A DNA stretch of 41,764 bases from Treponema sp. (GCA_031276295.1 JAISNI010000043.1:1-41764); one strand, 5' to 3'. Counted from the first letter of the stretch, positions 23,720 to 35,196 are shown. Made by a program: numbers and translations. The notes: a model not told the origin generated them from the letters alone.

Positions 23720-24763
23720 ATGGTACAAAAATCTATGGATTTGGAACTGCTCCAGGAACGCGCCCGGATTATCAGGTCTGTCCGGTGTTTTTTTGATGAC
23801 CGTTGCTACCTCGAAACCGATACGCCGCTGCTTTCGCCCGATCTTATCCCCGAATCCTGCCTTGAAGTCTTTGAAACACAGCGTATCTTCCCATCCGGCG
23901 GCGCTTCCGGCCAAACACGCAATGCCCAAACCTGCTATCTTATCCCCTCGCCTGAAATCTGGATGAAAAAGCTCATTGCCCGGCATAGGGTTAGCCTGTA
24001 CCAGATTTGCAAGAGCTTCCGTAACGGGGAATCGGTAGGCCGCATTCATAGTCCGGAATTCACGATGTTGGAATACTATACTATGGATGCCGATTACAAG
24101 GACTCCCTGTGCATAACTGAGGAATTCTTCGAGGCCCTGCTCCCGCATTCCGCCGCCGGCAGAGCCGGAACATATCCTGAAAGGCTTTCCCCTTTCCTCC
24201 GTATAACTATGGAAGAGGCCTTTAAAAAATGGGCGGGCTTTAACCTGTTTGAGGCGGTAGAGGAGGGCGCCCTCGCCGGCGAAGCCCGGCGTCTGGGCCT
24301 TGAAATAGGGCCGGGACTGGGGGATGCGGAGATATACGATCTTATCTTTATCCATGCGGTAGAGCCCTGTCTACCAAGGGACAGGCCGGTGGCGCTGATC
24401 GATTACCCTGCCTTTGTGCCCTGCCTTGCCAGGAAAAGCGCTGACGGCAAGACCGTCGAGCGCTGGGAACTCTATGTCCGGGGTATAGAGCTTGCCAACT
24501 GTTTTTCGGAAGAGACGGACCCCCAGGAGGTAAGGCGTTTCTTTACCTCGGAAGCGGCGGCCAAGGAAAGGGCGGCCCTTGTTCCGCATAGGGTAGACCA
24601 CGATTACTGGAATATCTTCCTGCCCCAAGAGGTACAGGGCAGAACAATGCTTTTTCCGCGCTGTTCCGGTGTTGCCCTCGGCCTTGATCGGCTGATTATG
24701 GTTCTGACCGGAAGATCATCAATAGAGAGCGTACTACCCTTTCCTATGAACGGAGGATTTTAG
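23720..24763 (+). CDS. epmA: EF-P lysine ligase EpmA (PoxA/GenX, LysRS-like)
   Basis: A catalytic-core-only relative of class II lysyl-tRNA synthetase that attaches (beta-)lysine to elongation factor P. It lacks the anticodon-binding domain. Motif 2 region is ICKSFRNGESVGRIHSPEFTMLEYY, motif 3 is GVALGLDRLIMVLTG, and WELYVRGIELANCFSEETDP is the EpmA substrate region. The start is uncertain: ATG 23720 gives 347 residues, ATG 23735 (MDLELLQERARI) is the shortest family-like start, and a TTG at 23690 would extend it. None has a strong SD. It is divergent from the pot operon across an 82-128-bp shared region. EF-P and EpmB are not in the window. Confidence 0.88.
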   Translation: MVQKSMDLELLQERARIIRSVRCFFDDRCYLETDTPLLSPDLIPESCLEVFETQRIFPSGGASGQTRNAQTCYLIPSPEIWMKKLIARHRVSLYQICKSFRNGESVGRIHSPEFTMLEYYTMDADYKDSLCITEEFFEALLPHSAAGRAGTYPERLSPFLRITMEEAFKKWAGFNLFEAVEEGALAGEARRLGLEIGPGLGDAEIYDLIFIHAVEPCLPRDRPVALIDYPAFVPCLARKSADGKTVERWELYVRGIELANCFSEETDPQEVRRFFTSEAAAKERAALVPHRVDHDYWNIFLPQEVQGRTMLFPRCSGVALGLDRLIMVLTGRSSIESVLPFPMNGGF

Positions 24764-24765
24764 GA

Positions 24766-24806
24766 GGTTTACGCTGAAGCGTAAAATCGTATAAAAATCC
24801 CCTCAG
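24766..24806 (-). repeat. Relic of the MITE-like family (right half)
   Basis: On the minus strand this reads ATTTTTATACGATTTTACGC then a TTCA loop and GCGTAAA, matching the right half of the copies at 9136 and 35131 (ATTTTTATAC, ACGATTTT, then the small hairpin). The terminal repeat has been lost. The TTTACGCT/AGCGTAAA stem may now serve as the epmA terminator. Confidence 0.5.
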
Positions 24807-24867
24807 GAATGATGCGGCGATATTTTCCCAAAATTTCTAATCCTGATAAATATGCCTCATTATTTTC

Positions 24868-24896
24868 TCGACAAAATTGATGTATTTGTGTATTAT
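24868..24896 (+). promoter_or_regulatory. Promoter placing transcription start at the ATG of the acyl synthetase
   Basis: TCGACA (24868-24873), 17-bp spacer, TATTAT (24891-24896). The predicted start falls at 24902-24904, on the ATG at 24903. No SD precedes that ATG, which fits a leaderless mRNA. Confidence 0.5.
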
Positions 24897-24902
24897 ATAA
24901 CC

Positions 24903-26636
24903 ATGTTGCAATTTAATGATTATATTGCCGATTGGCCCGATGTTACCTATCCCAACTTTGCCGGCTGGCTTGCAGGTATTGAAGCTCAGTATGGGGAGAA
25001 AGATGCCATTCTTTACCGGAGCGGCGGACAAAGTGATTTTACCGTTTGGTCTTTTAAAAAATTCGCTTCCGAGTGCCGCCGTATGGCGCGCGGCCTCCTT
25101 GCAGCCGGTCTTAAAAAGGGGGATCGTGTCGCGCTCTGGGCGGATAACCGCCCCGAGTGGATGGCGGTCTGGATGGGCGCCGCTATTGCGGGCCTTATAA
25201 TTGTTCCTATAGATTATCTTGCATCCGAAAATGAATGTGCTAACATTCTTAAAATGATAAAGGCCAAGGCATTTTTCTTTGCGCTACGAAAGCAGGAATT
25301 TACGGATTCCCTCCCCTCGCGCGGCGTGGTCATCAATATCCAGGTCTGTCTGGGAAAGGACGGCAACGGCTCCTACAGTTCCTTCGGGATATGGGCGGAC
25401 CTACAAACGCTGCCCCGTGTTGAAGATATTGCCGAAAATGATCCTGTTTCTATTGTATTTACCTCCGGTACGACCGGTTTTGCAAAGGGAGTTACCCTCA
25501 GCCATCGCGGTATTATCCTCAACGCAAATGCGGCAGTACGATCCTTGCGGGCCTACCCCTCGGATGTGTTCATCAATGTATTGCCCCTTCATCATACCTA
25601 CCCCACAACCTGTTCCTTTATTTCACCTTTAACAGTTGGGGCATCCACCATTATCGTAGAGAAACTGGTCGGCAAGGTGGTGGTTGATGATATACACGAC
25701 GGCGGGGGAACCTTCCTCATTGCCGTTCCTCTGCTCTACGACAAGGTAATGGCGGCCATAGAGAAGGGCTACAATAAGCTGCCGGGCATAATCCGCCTGC
25801 CCTTAAACCTGCTGCGGCGACTGTCTCTTGCCCTGGCAAACCGAGGCAATTACCGGTTCGGCCAATGGTTCTTCCGGTTTATCCGCAAAAAGGCCGACTT
25901 GGACTCAATACGCATAATGGTTGCGGGTGGCGGCCCCTTAAATATCAAAACGGCAAACTTTTTCGATTCTTTGGGATTTAACATTGTCCACGGATACGGC
26001 ATGAGCGAGAACAGCCCCCTTATCAGCGTCAACACCCCCTGGCATAAGCGGAACAAATCCGTGGGCCTGCCGGTAAAATATACGGATGTAAAGATTATAG
26101 ACGCGAACGAAGATGGCATAGGCGAAATCGCCGTTAAATCCCCATCCATCATGCTGGGTTACTACGAAAACCCCGATGCTACCGCGGAGATGTTTACCGA
26201 AGACGGGTATCTTAAAACCGGCGATCTTGGCTACCGCGACAGCACGGGTTTTATCTATATCAACGGCAGGAAGAAGAATCTTATTGTCAGTTCAGGCGGC
26301 AAGAATATCTACCCGGAAGAGATCGAATCGCATTTTGAAGGATCGCGGATTGTTTCGGAGGTACTTATAGTCGGACGCAAGGAAAAGGAATACGGCGGCG
26401 AGCAGATATTCGCTGTCGTAGTTCCCAATCTGGAAGCCTTGACCCTGCTCTACCCGAACGAGGACCTTACCGATGAATTCCTCCATGAAAAGATCAAGGT
26501 AACCATCGAAGATGTCAACCGTACCCTCGTAGGCTATAAGAAAATTGTGGACTTTACAATCCGCAGGGAGCCCTTTGAAAAGAATGCCCAACAGAAGATC
26601 AGGCGGTTTCTCTACAAAACATACGAAAACTCCTGA
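24903..26636 (+). CDS. AMP-forming acyl-CoA/acyl-ACP synthetase (long-chain fatty acid ligase)
   Basis: A 577-residue ANL-family ligase that activates a fatty acid to acyl-AMP and transfers it to CoA or ACP. Motifs are in order: P-loop FTSGTTGFAKGVTLSHRG (SGTTG from about residue 188), VLPLHHTYPTT, GYGMSENSPLISVN, the YLKTGDLGYRDSTGFIYING hinge motif and RKKNLIVSSGGKNIYPEEIE, and the C-terminal catalytic Lys in EKNAQQKIRR. Membrane association is likely from the hydrophobic NLLRRLSLALANR area. An upstream ATG at 24852 would add 17 residues, but 24903 is the better fit. Substrate chain length cannot be read from the sequence. Confidence 0.88.
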   Translation: MLQFNDYIADWPDVTYPNFAGWLAGIEAQYGEKDAILYRSGGQSDFTVWSFKKFASECRRMARGLLAAGLKKGDRVALWADNRPEWMAVWMGAAIAGLIIVPIDYLASENECANILKMIKAKAFFFALRKQEFTDSLPSRGVVINIQVCLGKDGNGSYSSFGIWADLQTLPRVEDIAENDPVSIVFTSGTTGFAKGVTLSHRGIILNANAAVRSLRAYPSDVFINVLPLHHTYPTTCSFISPLTVGASTIIVEKLVGKVVVDDIHDGGGTFLIAVPLLYDKVMAAIEKGYNKLPGIIRLPLNLLRRLSLALANRGNYRFGQWFFRFIRKKADLDSIRIMVAGGGPLNIKTANFFDSLGFNIVHGYGMSENSPLISVNTPWHKRNKSVGLPVKYTDVKIIDANEDGIGEIAVKSPSIMLGYYENPDATAEMFTEDGYLKTGDLGYRDSTGFIYINGRKKNLIVSSGGKNIYPEEIESHFEGSRIVSEVLIVGRKEKEYGGEQIFAVVVPNLEALTLLYPNEDLTDEFLHEKIKVTIEDVNRTLVGYKKIVDFTIRREPFEKNAQQKIRRFLYKTYENS

Positions 26637-26680
26637 GAAGCGTAATCGAGCAGGAGGCTGCCGGCGGCCTGTTCACGTGA

Positions 26681-29195
<2,515 letters not shown>

Positions 29196-29352
29196 ATATA
29201 CAATTCGGTTTGTTTCGGCCTGAATTTTAACTAAGGTGAATCTGAAAGAATCAAAGCGGACGCAGATAACCGCCCCCGCTCATATCCCCCGGCCCCGGGC
29301 GATATAGGTTTTTCCAAGGCCCGCGGGGCGCTGATAAGACGGCGTTTTGTTT

Positions 29353-30099
29353 TCAACAACTATAGCTTGCAAATGAAAGCCCGATTTTGAACATGGTTTT
29401 AAGGCTGGTCTGCCGTTCCTCGGCGTTCATACCCTTGCCCGTTACATTGGAATCGGAACAGGTAAGGATGGTAAGGGCTTTTTTGCCAAGGTATGCGGCA
29501 TTGCAGTAGAGGGCATACGATTCCATATCGGTTCCGCCGCAGCCCAGGCGCGCCCACTTCTGCCAGCCCTCATCTCCTTCGGCGCTGTAGACAGAGAACA
29601 GGTCCGAAGAAAAAACGTTTCCAACCCAGTAACGGCTGCCCAGGGAACGGGCCACCGCAACCCCGTGTTCAAGAAGGCCGTAATCTGCGCAGGCCGAAAA
29701 CGTACCCGAAAGTTTGTACTGATGGGCATAGTTGGAATTACTCGAAGCCGCCAGCGCAAACACTATATCCCCTACCTCAACCTGGGGGAGCAATCCGCCG
29801 CAGGTCCCAATACGGACGATATTCTCTACCCCGTAATGGTTAAATAACTCGAAGGAGTAGATGCCTATGCTGGGAGCGCCCATGCCGGAACCCATTATGG
29901 AAAGCGGTTTGCCGCCGCAGGTTCCGGTATAGGCCAGCATACTCCTCACGCCGCTTACCTCGCGGGCATTCTCCATATAGTTTTCCGCAAAATACCGGGC
30001 CCGCAGAGGATCGCCGGGCATAAGAACCGTCTTTGCAAAGTCGCCCTGTTTTGCGCTGTTGTGCGGCGTGCTTTCGTCAGGTTTGTATAGATCATCCAT
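29353..30099 (-). CDS. deoD: Purine nucleoside phosphorylase (DeoD type)
   Basis: A 248-residue phosphorylase that splits purine nucleosides into base and (deoxy)ribose-1-phosphate. It shows VLMPGDPLRARYFAE, MGSGMGAPSIGIYS, RIGTCGGLLPQVEVGDIV, GTDMESYALYCNAAY (substrate Glu in MES) and TCSDSNVTGKGMNAEERQTS with the catalytic Asp and Arg positions kept. The start at 30099 (MDDLYKPDES) has GGGGG before it; a longer frame from 30156 is not needed. It is the last gene of the nucleoside uptake operon, 10 bp after a permease, so imported nucleosides are probably used at once. Confidence 0.93.
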   Translation of the reverse strand: MDDLYKPDESTPHNSAKQGDFAKTVLMPGDPLRARYFAENYMENAREVSGVRSMLAYTGTCGGKPLSIMGSGMGAPSIGIYSFELFNHYGVENIVRIGTCGGLLPQVEVGDIVFALAASSNSNYAHQYKLSGTFSACADYGLLEHGVAVARSLGSRYWVGNVFSSDLFSVYSAEGDEGWQKWARLGCGGTDMESYALYCNAAYLGKKALTILTCSDSNVTGKGMNAEERQTSLKTMFKIGLSFASYSC

Positions 30100-30109
30100 A
30101 AAATCCCCC

Positions 30110-31030
30110 TTAACTTTTTCCTTTATCGTAAGGCTGCCCCGAAGAACGCGGCGCATAGTCCTTACCGCTGAATATCACCAAGGTTATCAGGGTGATAAGG
30201 TAGGGAAGGGCGCTGAAGAAATCCGCCGTAAGGAATTTAAACGTATCCACATTCCCGACGATATAAACGGCCAGGGCCGAAGCCGTCCCGAACAGGAAAG
30301 ACGAACCGAGTATACCCAAGGGCAGCCAGCGCCCAAAGGAAACCGCGGCCAAGGCAATAAACCCCTTGCCGTTTATCGTGTTCACCGCAAACTCGGTGGT
30401 CTGCGTCAGGACTATACAAGCCCCGGCAAGACCCGCAAGCGCGCCGGAAATAAGCACGGCTATGTAGCGTATCCTGATTACATCAACGCCCGCAGAGGCC
30501 AGAGCCTGGGGATGTTCCCCGCAGGCGCGGAGGCGGAAACCCCAGGGCCGTTTGTAGAGCATAAACCAAGTGATAAAGAGGATAATCACCGCCACCCAAA
30601 CCGTCGGGTAAAGGCCGCCCAGGGATGACTGCATACCCATTCTGTAGGGCAGGGTACGCTTCTGCTGAAATATTATCTGGCAGAAGAAAACCGTTATACC
30701 GTTGGCAAGCAGGTTGATGCCCGTCCCGGATATCACCTGATCGGCGCGCAGGGTAATGGACGCAAAGGCATGGATAAGCGAGAACAGGCAGCCGACAATA
30801 GCGGCCGCGAACAGGGCAAGGGGGATTGAAAGCCCTCCCGCAGACTGCTCCAAAAGCACATGGGTAGTAGCCGCCGCCATTGCCCCTATGGTCATAAGTC
30901 CTTCCAGCGCAATGTTGACCACGCCCGAACGTTCGCATATCATCCCGCCTGTTGCGGCTATCAGTATAGGCGCCACGATCATCAAGGTCGATGGAACCAT
31001 GTTCAGTATCGTTTTTAGAACATCTATCAT
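30110..31030 (-). CDS. Nucleoside ABC transporter permease (COG1079-like)
   Basis: A 306-residue inner-membrane permease of the BmpA-linked importers. It shows LMIVAPILIAATGGMICERSGVVNIALEGLM, a family hallmark, plus ADQVISGTGINLLANGITVF and KDYAPRSSGQP at the end. About eight helices are expected. GAGG precedes the ATG, 7 bp after the stop of the partner permease. Confidence 0.9.
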   Translation of the reverse strand: MIDVLKTILNMVPSTLMIVAPILIAATGGMICERSGVVNIALEGLMTIGAMAAATTHVLLEQSAGGLSIPLALFAAAIVGCLFSLIHAFASITLRADQVISGTGINLLANGITVFFCQIIFQQKRTLPYRMGMQSSLGGLYPTVWVAVIILFITWFMLYKRPWGFRLRACGEHPQALASAGVDVIRIRYIAVLISGALAGLAGACIVLTQTTEFAVNTINGKGFIALAAVSFGRWLPLGILGSSFLFGTASALAVYIVGNVDTFKFLTADFFSALPYLITLITLVIFSGKDYAPRSSGQPYDKGKS

Positions 31031-31037
31031 GTCTGCC

Positions 31038-32201
31038 TCACTCTTCGTTCTTTGACTTGCGGGCTTTTTCTTTCATCTGCCACTCTATGATGATCTTGAC
31101 CCCTGCCCTCAGGGATATAAACACCACAACTATACCCAAGATTATCGAGGTTATCTCGTCGGGAAGGCGCCTGGACTGCATGAGGGGCTGGGCGGATTTC
31201 AGCATACCGAAAAGAAGCCCTGAAAGTGCGGTCCCCCAGGCGGTACTGTTACCTACAAGCGCAACCGCTATACCGTCAAACCCGTAACCGTCCTGAACGG
31301 CAAGAATCCGCCCTGCCGAAAAGCTGCCCAGCGAGACTATGGCCCCGGCAAGGCCGGCAAAAGCGCCCGAAATAGCCATAGCGGTAGTAATATTGGCGTT
31401 TACGTTGATCCCGCCGTAACGGGCCGCGTCCTTGTTAAGGCCGGTAGCCCGCAGGGAATAGCCCAGCCGCGTCTTGTCCATTACAATCCAAAAGAAGAAG
31501 ACCGCCGCAATGGTAAGGAAAAGCCCGTAGCCCAGCCGCGACTGGTTGCTGATAGAACGGAGCACGGGGCTGGTAAGCATAGCGGTTTCGGGGAAATTCG
31601 GCGTTCTAAAGGTATTGCTGCCGGGAATCTGCAAGGTAAGATAGCGGGAACCGTAAAGGGCGATGTAGTTCATCATAATGGTTGCCACTACTTCCGAAAC
31701 GCTGAACCTTGCCTTAAAGTAGCCGACTATACCGCCCCACGCCGCGCCTGCGGCTATAGCCGCGATCACGGCAAAGATCCAGTGCAGTCCCGGAACCTGG
31801 GGGCCGTAAAGTGCGACAAACTGGGCGGCGGTAAGCCCCACCGCGTACTGTCCTTCCGCACCTATATTGAAAAGTCCGGTCCTGGCGGCAAACGCCATAG
31901 AATAGCCGCAGAGGATAAGGGGCAGGGAACTGACCAGCCATTCCCCGATATAGCGCACATTGTGCATATTATCCATGCCCCAGCGCCGGAGGTCAAAACC
32001 GGTGAGTACCTGGAGTATGGCAGAATACATCCCGCCCGGATTCCGGCCTACAAGCAGGATAAGAATGGTTCCGACAAGGAATCCCAGAAGAACGACCGCG
32101 ACCGACACAAGACCATCGGAACCGGTAAAGGTTTCAAGAATGCGCCCGCGTACATCGCCGGTTGCGGCGCCTGAATCCGCAGTTTTTTTCCCGTTAGCCA
32201 T
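31038..32201 (-). CDS. Nucleoside ABC transporter permease (COG4603-like)
   Basis: A 387-residue permease. After a hydrophilic start, helix VAVVLLGFLVGTILILLVGRNPGGMYSAIL is followed by PLILCGYSMAFAARTGLFNIGAEGQYAVG (family signature), FKARFSVSEVVATIMMNYIALYG and FDGIAVALVGNSTAWGTALSGLLFGMLKS. The start overlaps the ATPase stop by one base (TAATG), so the genes are coupled. It forms the channel with the COG1079-like subunit downstream. Confidence 0.9.
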   Translation of the reverse strand: MANGKKTADSGAATGDVRGRILETFTGSDGLVSVAVVLLGFLVGTILILLVGRNPGGMYSAILQVLTGFDLRRWGMDNMHNVRYIGEWLVSSLPLILCGYSMAFAARTGLFNIGAEGQYAVGLTAAQFVALYGPQVPGLHWIFAVIAAIAAGAAWGGIVGYFKARFSVSEVVATIMMNYIALYGSRYLTLQIPGSNTFRTPNFPETAMLTSPVLRSISNQSRLGYGLFLTIAAVFFFWIVMDKTRLGYSLRATGLNKDAARYGGINVNANITTAMAISGAFAGLAGAIVSLGSFSAGRILAVQDGYGFDGIAVALVGNSTAWGTALSGLLFGMLKSAQPLMQSRRLPDEITSIILGIVVVFISLRAGVKIIIEWQMKEKARKSKNEE

Positions 32202-33745
32202 TATGCACCCTCCCGGACGCTTTGAGGAACGGCCACGCCGGCCATCATTGCCCCTATACGACGCTCATCCGCTTCTTCCGCCGGAATAACCCCCACTACG
32301 GAACCCTTGGAAACCGCCGCTATACGGTCGCAGAGGTCAAGTATCTCGTCCAGCTCAAAGGAAACAAGCAGGACGGCGCGGCCCTTGTCCCGCTCCTCGA
32401 TGATACGGCGGTGTATATACTCAATGGCCCCTACGTCAAGGCCCCGCGTCGGCTGGGATACGATGAGAAGCTCCGGACTTTGGTCTATCTCACGGGCAAT
32501 AACCACCTTTTGCTGGTTCCCGCCCGACATGGAACCGGCCTTGGTAAGCGGTCCGTTCCCTGCCCGTATGTCAAACTGGCCTATAAGGTCCTCCGCGTGT
32601 TTTATTATAGAAGGAAATTGCAAAAAACCTATATGGTTTGAATAGGGGGATTTTCGGAAATTCTTTAGAATAAAATTTTCATCAACCCTGAAATCGAGGA
32701 CAAGACCGTGCTTGTGGCGATCCTCCGGCACAAGACCGATGCCCTGCTCGTTCCGGGTCCGTATGCTCTCATGGTTCAGTTCCTTGCCTTTAAGGAGAAT
32801 ACGCCCCGCTTTAAGGGGCAATAAACCAGAAATTGCGGCGACCAGTTCCGACTGTCCGTTGCCGTCCACACCGGCAATACCGACCACTTCGCCGGCGCGC
32901 ACGGTAAGGGAAAGGTCCTGCACCGCAGGTACGCCTTTGGAACCGATTACCGTAATGTTTTCTATTTCAAGAACAATATCCCTCGGTTTCGCTTTTTTCT
33001 TGTCGATACGGAAATTCACGACCCGCCCCACCATCTTTTCCGCAAGTTCGCTTTCATCCACATCGGCTACATTAACCGTATCTATGTACTTGCCCCTGCG
33101 CAGCACCGTACACCTATCCGCCGCGGCCTTAATTTCTTTAAGTTTGTGGGTAATAAAAACGATGGTTTTACCTTCGGCCTTAAGCCTGCGGAAGATAGCC
33201 AAAAGTTCGTCAATTTCCTGGGGGGTAAGCACGGCGGTTGGCTCGTCAAAGATAAGTATATCGGCATCACGGTAGAGAATTTTAAGGATTTCAACACGCT
33301 GCTGCATACCTACCGTGATATTCTCTATACGCGCCCTGGGATCAACCGCAAGGCCGTAGGTTGTGGAAAGTTCCGCGACACGCTTTTCCGCGGTACGCAG
33401 GTCCAGATTCCCCAGCCTATTGATAGGCTCAAGGCCAAGTACGATATTTTCCGTAACGGTAAAGTTATGAACCAGTTTGAAATGCTGGTGTACCATGCCG
33501 ATCTTGAGGACCGTCGCATCATTGGGGCTGTGAATATGCACTTCTTTGCCCCGTATTCTGATAATCCCCCCGTCAGGCTCGTAAAGTCCAAAGAGAATCG
33601 ACATAAGCGTAGACTTTCCCGCGCCGTTTTCCCCCAGCAGGGCATGGATCTCACCTTGGGCAACGCTGAGGCATACTTTATCGTTTGCAATAACACCCGG
33701 AAAAACCTTAGTAATATCGATCATCTCTATTGCCGGATCGCTCAT
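32201..33745 (-). CDS. Nucleoside ABC transporter ATP-binding protein (COG3845-like, two domains)
   Basis: A 514-residue ATPase with two tandem nucleotide-binding domains, as in ribose/nucleoside importers. Domain 1: GENGAGKSTLMSILFG, MVHQHFKLVHNFTVTEN, ILIFDEPTAVLTPQE, FITHKLKEI. Domain 2 (about 255-500): degenerate Walker A GVDGNGQSELV, VPEDRHKHGLV, SGGNQQKVVIAREI, LLIVSQPTRGLDVGA. As usual in this family one site is degenerate. GGAGG lies before the ATG. It follows the binding-protein gene after a 146-bp gap with a terminator-like hairpin. Confidence 0.92.
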   Translation of the reverse strand: MSDPAIEMIDITKVFPGVIANDKVCLSVAQGEIHALLGENGAGKSTLMSILFGLYEPDGGIIRIRGKEVHIHSPNDATVLKIGMVHQHFKLVHNFTVTENIVLGLEPINRLGNLDLRTAEKRVAELSTTYGLAVDPRARIENITVGMQQRVEILKILYRDADILIFDEPTAVLTPQEIDELLAIFRRLKAEGKTIVFITHKLKEIKAAADRCTVLRRGKYIDTVNVADVDESELAEKMVGRVVNFRIDKKKAKPRDIVLEIENITVIGSKGVPAVQDLSLTVRAGEVVGIAGVDGNGQSELVAAISGLLPLKAGRILLKGKELNHESIRTRNEQGIGLVPEDRHKHGLVLDFRVDENFILKNFRKSPYSNHIGFLQFPSIIKHAEDLIGQFDIRAGNGPLTKAGSMSGGNQQKVVIAREIDQSPELLIVSQPTRGLDVGAIEYIHRRIIEERDKGRAVLLVSFELDEILDLCDRIAAVSKGSVVGVIPAEEADERRIGAMMAGVAVPQSVREGA

Positions 33746-33785
33746 ACAGTCCTCCGTTTGAACAGAATATTCCGCTATCTCATTG

Positions 33786-33808
33786 AAAAACCGGGGTATA
33801 ACCCCCGG
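33786..33808 (-). terminator. Intrinsic terminator between the binding-protein gene and the rest of its operon
   Basis: On the minus strand CCGGGG (33808-33803), loop GTTATA, CCCCGG (33796-33791) and then TTTTT (33790-33786). This is a textbook stem plus T run inside the operon. Partial read-through would give high binding-protein and lower ATPase and permease levels. Confidence 0.7.
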
Positions 33809-33891
33809 CCGGTACGATAATTTTTTATACTAAACAACACTCATCCTGACACTCCCCTGCCGGACTTTTCATCTTTGCCGTTTCTTACGGC

Positions 33892-34998
33892 TTAGTCGTC
33901 AAGCGCCTTGAGATCCTGGGGAAAACCGGGAAGCCTTTTTGCGGCCGCGTTGGTGGAGGCAACACGGACCTTTCCGTCTATTATATCCTTCTTAACCTGC
34001 TCAACCTGGCTTTTGATAGCCGGGGTCATTGCGCTATTTGTAACCGAATAGCCGACCCCTCCGGCCTTCATATCCAGGGTGATAACTTCGCCCTTGAAGG
34101 TCTTGTTTTTTACCGAGTTAAGCCCGTATTCAAGGCTCGTCTCCACCATTTTGACCATGGAGGTAAGCACCGCCGACTCGGTAGCGGTGTAGAGCCCCTC
34201 TTCATGCTGATCGGAATCCACGCCGATAGCCCATACGTTCCTTCCCTGCTGCCGGTACTCCTTTGCCTGGAGGATAGTTCCGTTCCCGCTGCCGCCCGCC
34301 GCCGAATAGATAGCATATACCCCGCTATCGTACCAGTTCTTGGCCTGGGTCTTGGCAAGCGCCGGATTCCCCCAGTCATTCACATAGTAATCGACAATCT
34401 GGGCATTGGGGATAACCGAAAGCACACCCTGGACAAATCCTACTTCAAACTTGGTGATGGTTGCCCCCGGAATACCACCGATAAAACCGAACCTGGGGTT
34501 GGCTATATTATCGGCCTTGGCCTTTAAAGCGGCCGCAACCCCCACCAGGTAGGATCCCTCATGTTCCGCAAACACAACTTTCAGGACATTGGGAAGGTTG
34601 ACCCAGTCCACATCTACAATCATATAGTTCTGGTTGGGATTCTGGCCTGCCACCTCGGTTAAAGCGTCGGCAAAGGTAAAACCGGTGGTAACGATAAGAT
34701 CGTAACCCTCGTCCGTGGCCTGTCTGATATTGGGGATATACATATCCTGAGTCTGGGCCGTTACTACATCGTAGAATTTTCCGCGCTGTTTCTGGTTCTG
34801 CCAGGTATCGCCGTAAAAACTCAGAATACCCCGCCATGCCGCCGCATTGAAAGACTTATCGTCAATACCGGTTGCATCGGTCAGGAGCCGCACCGTAACG
34901 TTCTGCTCCCCCGCGGTACCTGTCTGCTGGTTGGCATTGGCAAACAACGATAACGAAACAATCCCTGCCAAAATCAGCATGAATAAACCTTTTTTCAT
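33892..34998 (-). CDS. Bmp/PnrA-like nucleoside-binding protein
   Basis: A 368-residue periplasmic binding protein of the BMP family (COG1744), which in Treponema pallidum includes the purine nucleoside receptor PnrA (TmpC). Blocks: TDATGIDDKSFNAAAWRGI, YDLIVTTGFTFADALTEVA, VVFAEHEGSYLVGVAAAL, FGFIGGIPGATITKFEVGFVQG, YSAAGGSGNGT and IGVDSDQHEEG. Unlike PnrA the signal peptide (MKKGLFMLILAGIVSLSLFANA) has no lipobox Cys, so it may be released to the periplasm. GGAGG precedes the ATG. The deoD at the operon end supports purine nucleosides as ligand; the related riboflavin receptor family cannot be fully excluded. Confidence 0.9.
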   Translation of the reverse strand: MKKGLFMLILAGIVSLSLFANANQQTGTAGEQNVTVRLLTDATGIDDKSFNAAAWRGILSFYGDTWQNQKQRGKFYDVVTAQTQDMYIPNIRQATDEGYDLIVTTGFTFADALTEVAGQNPNQNYMIVDVDWVNLPNVLKVVFAEHEGSYLVGVAAALKAKADNIANPRFGFIGGIPGATITKFEVGFVQGVLSVIPNAQIVDYYVNDWGNPALAKTQAKNWYDSGVYAIYSAAGGSGNGTILQAKEYRQQGRNVWAIGVDSDQHEEGLYTATESAVLTSMVKMVETSLEYGLNSVKNKTFKGEVITLDMKAGGVGYSVTNSAMTPAIKSQVEQVKKDIIDGKVRVASTNAAAKRLPGFPQDLKALDD

Positions 34999-35051
34999 CT
35001 CATTTCCTCCGTAGAAAAATTAGGATATCTCTATAAATTCGGTTGATTTTT

Positions 35052-35130
35052 TTAGAAATTAAAGGTATTTAACCAATCCTCGATATCTTTATTATAAGCA
35101 TAATATTCTTTAACACCGAGGTCAAGATAA
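35052..35130 (-). pseudogene. Possible C-terminal remnant of an unknown gene
   Basis: Read on the minus strand, YLDLGVKEYYAYNKDIEDWL and NTFNF end at 35052. The sequence looks like real protein (a Leu-Gly-Val-Lys-Glu-Tyr pattern seen in Uma2-like and PD-(D/E)XK-type proteins), but its 5' side is replaced by a MITE-like element. It may be the tail of a gene cut by that element, or chance coding. Confidence 0.25.
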
Positions 35131-35196
35131 GAAAATCGTATAAAACACTTTCGTGAATTTTTATACGATTTTGCGCTAAAACGCAACAAACTGCTG
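35131..35196. mobile_element. MITE-like element 3, right half only
   Basis: AAAATCGTATAAAA (35132-35145) pairs with TTTTATACGATTTT (35159-35172), followed by the TTGCG/CGCAA mini-hairpin and CAACAAACTGCT, the right end of the family. The left terminal repeat is absent. It lies between the Bmp gene and the coiled-coil gene and adjoins the truncated frame above. Confidence 0.55.

Noticed and set aside
29353-34998. Riboflavin (Rfu-type) assignment for the Bmp operon
   Set aside because: The receptor family overlaps, but the operon ends with a purine nucleoside phosphorylase, which favours nucleosides.
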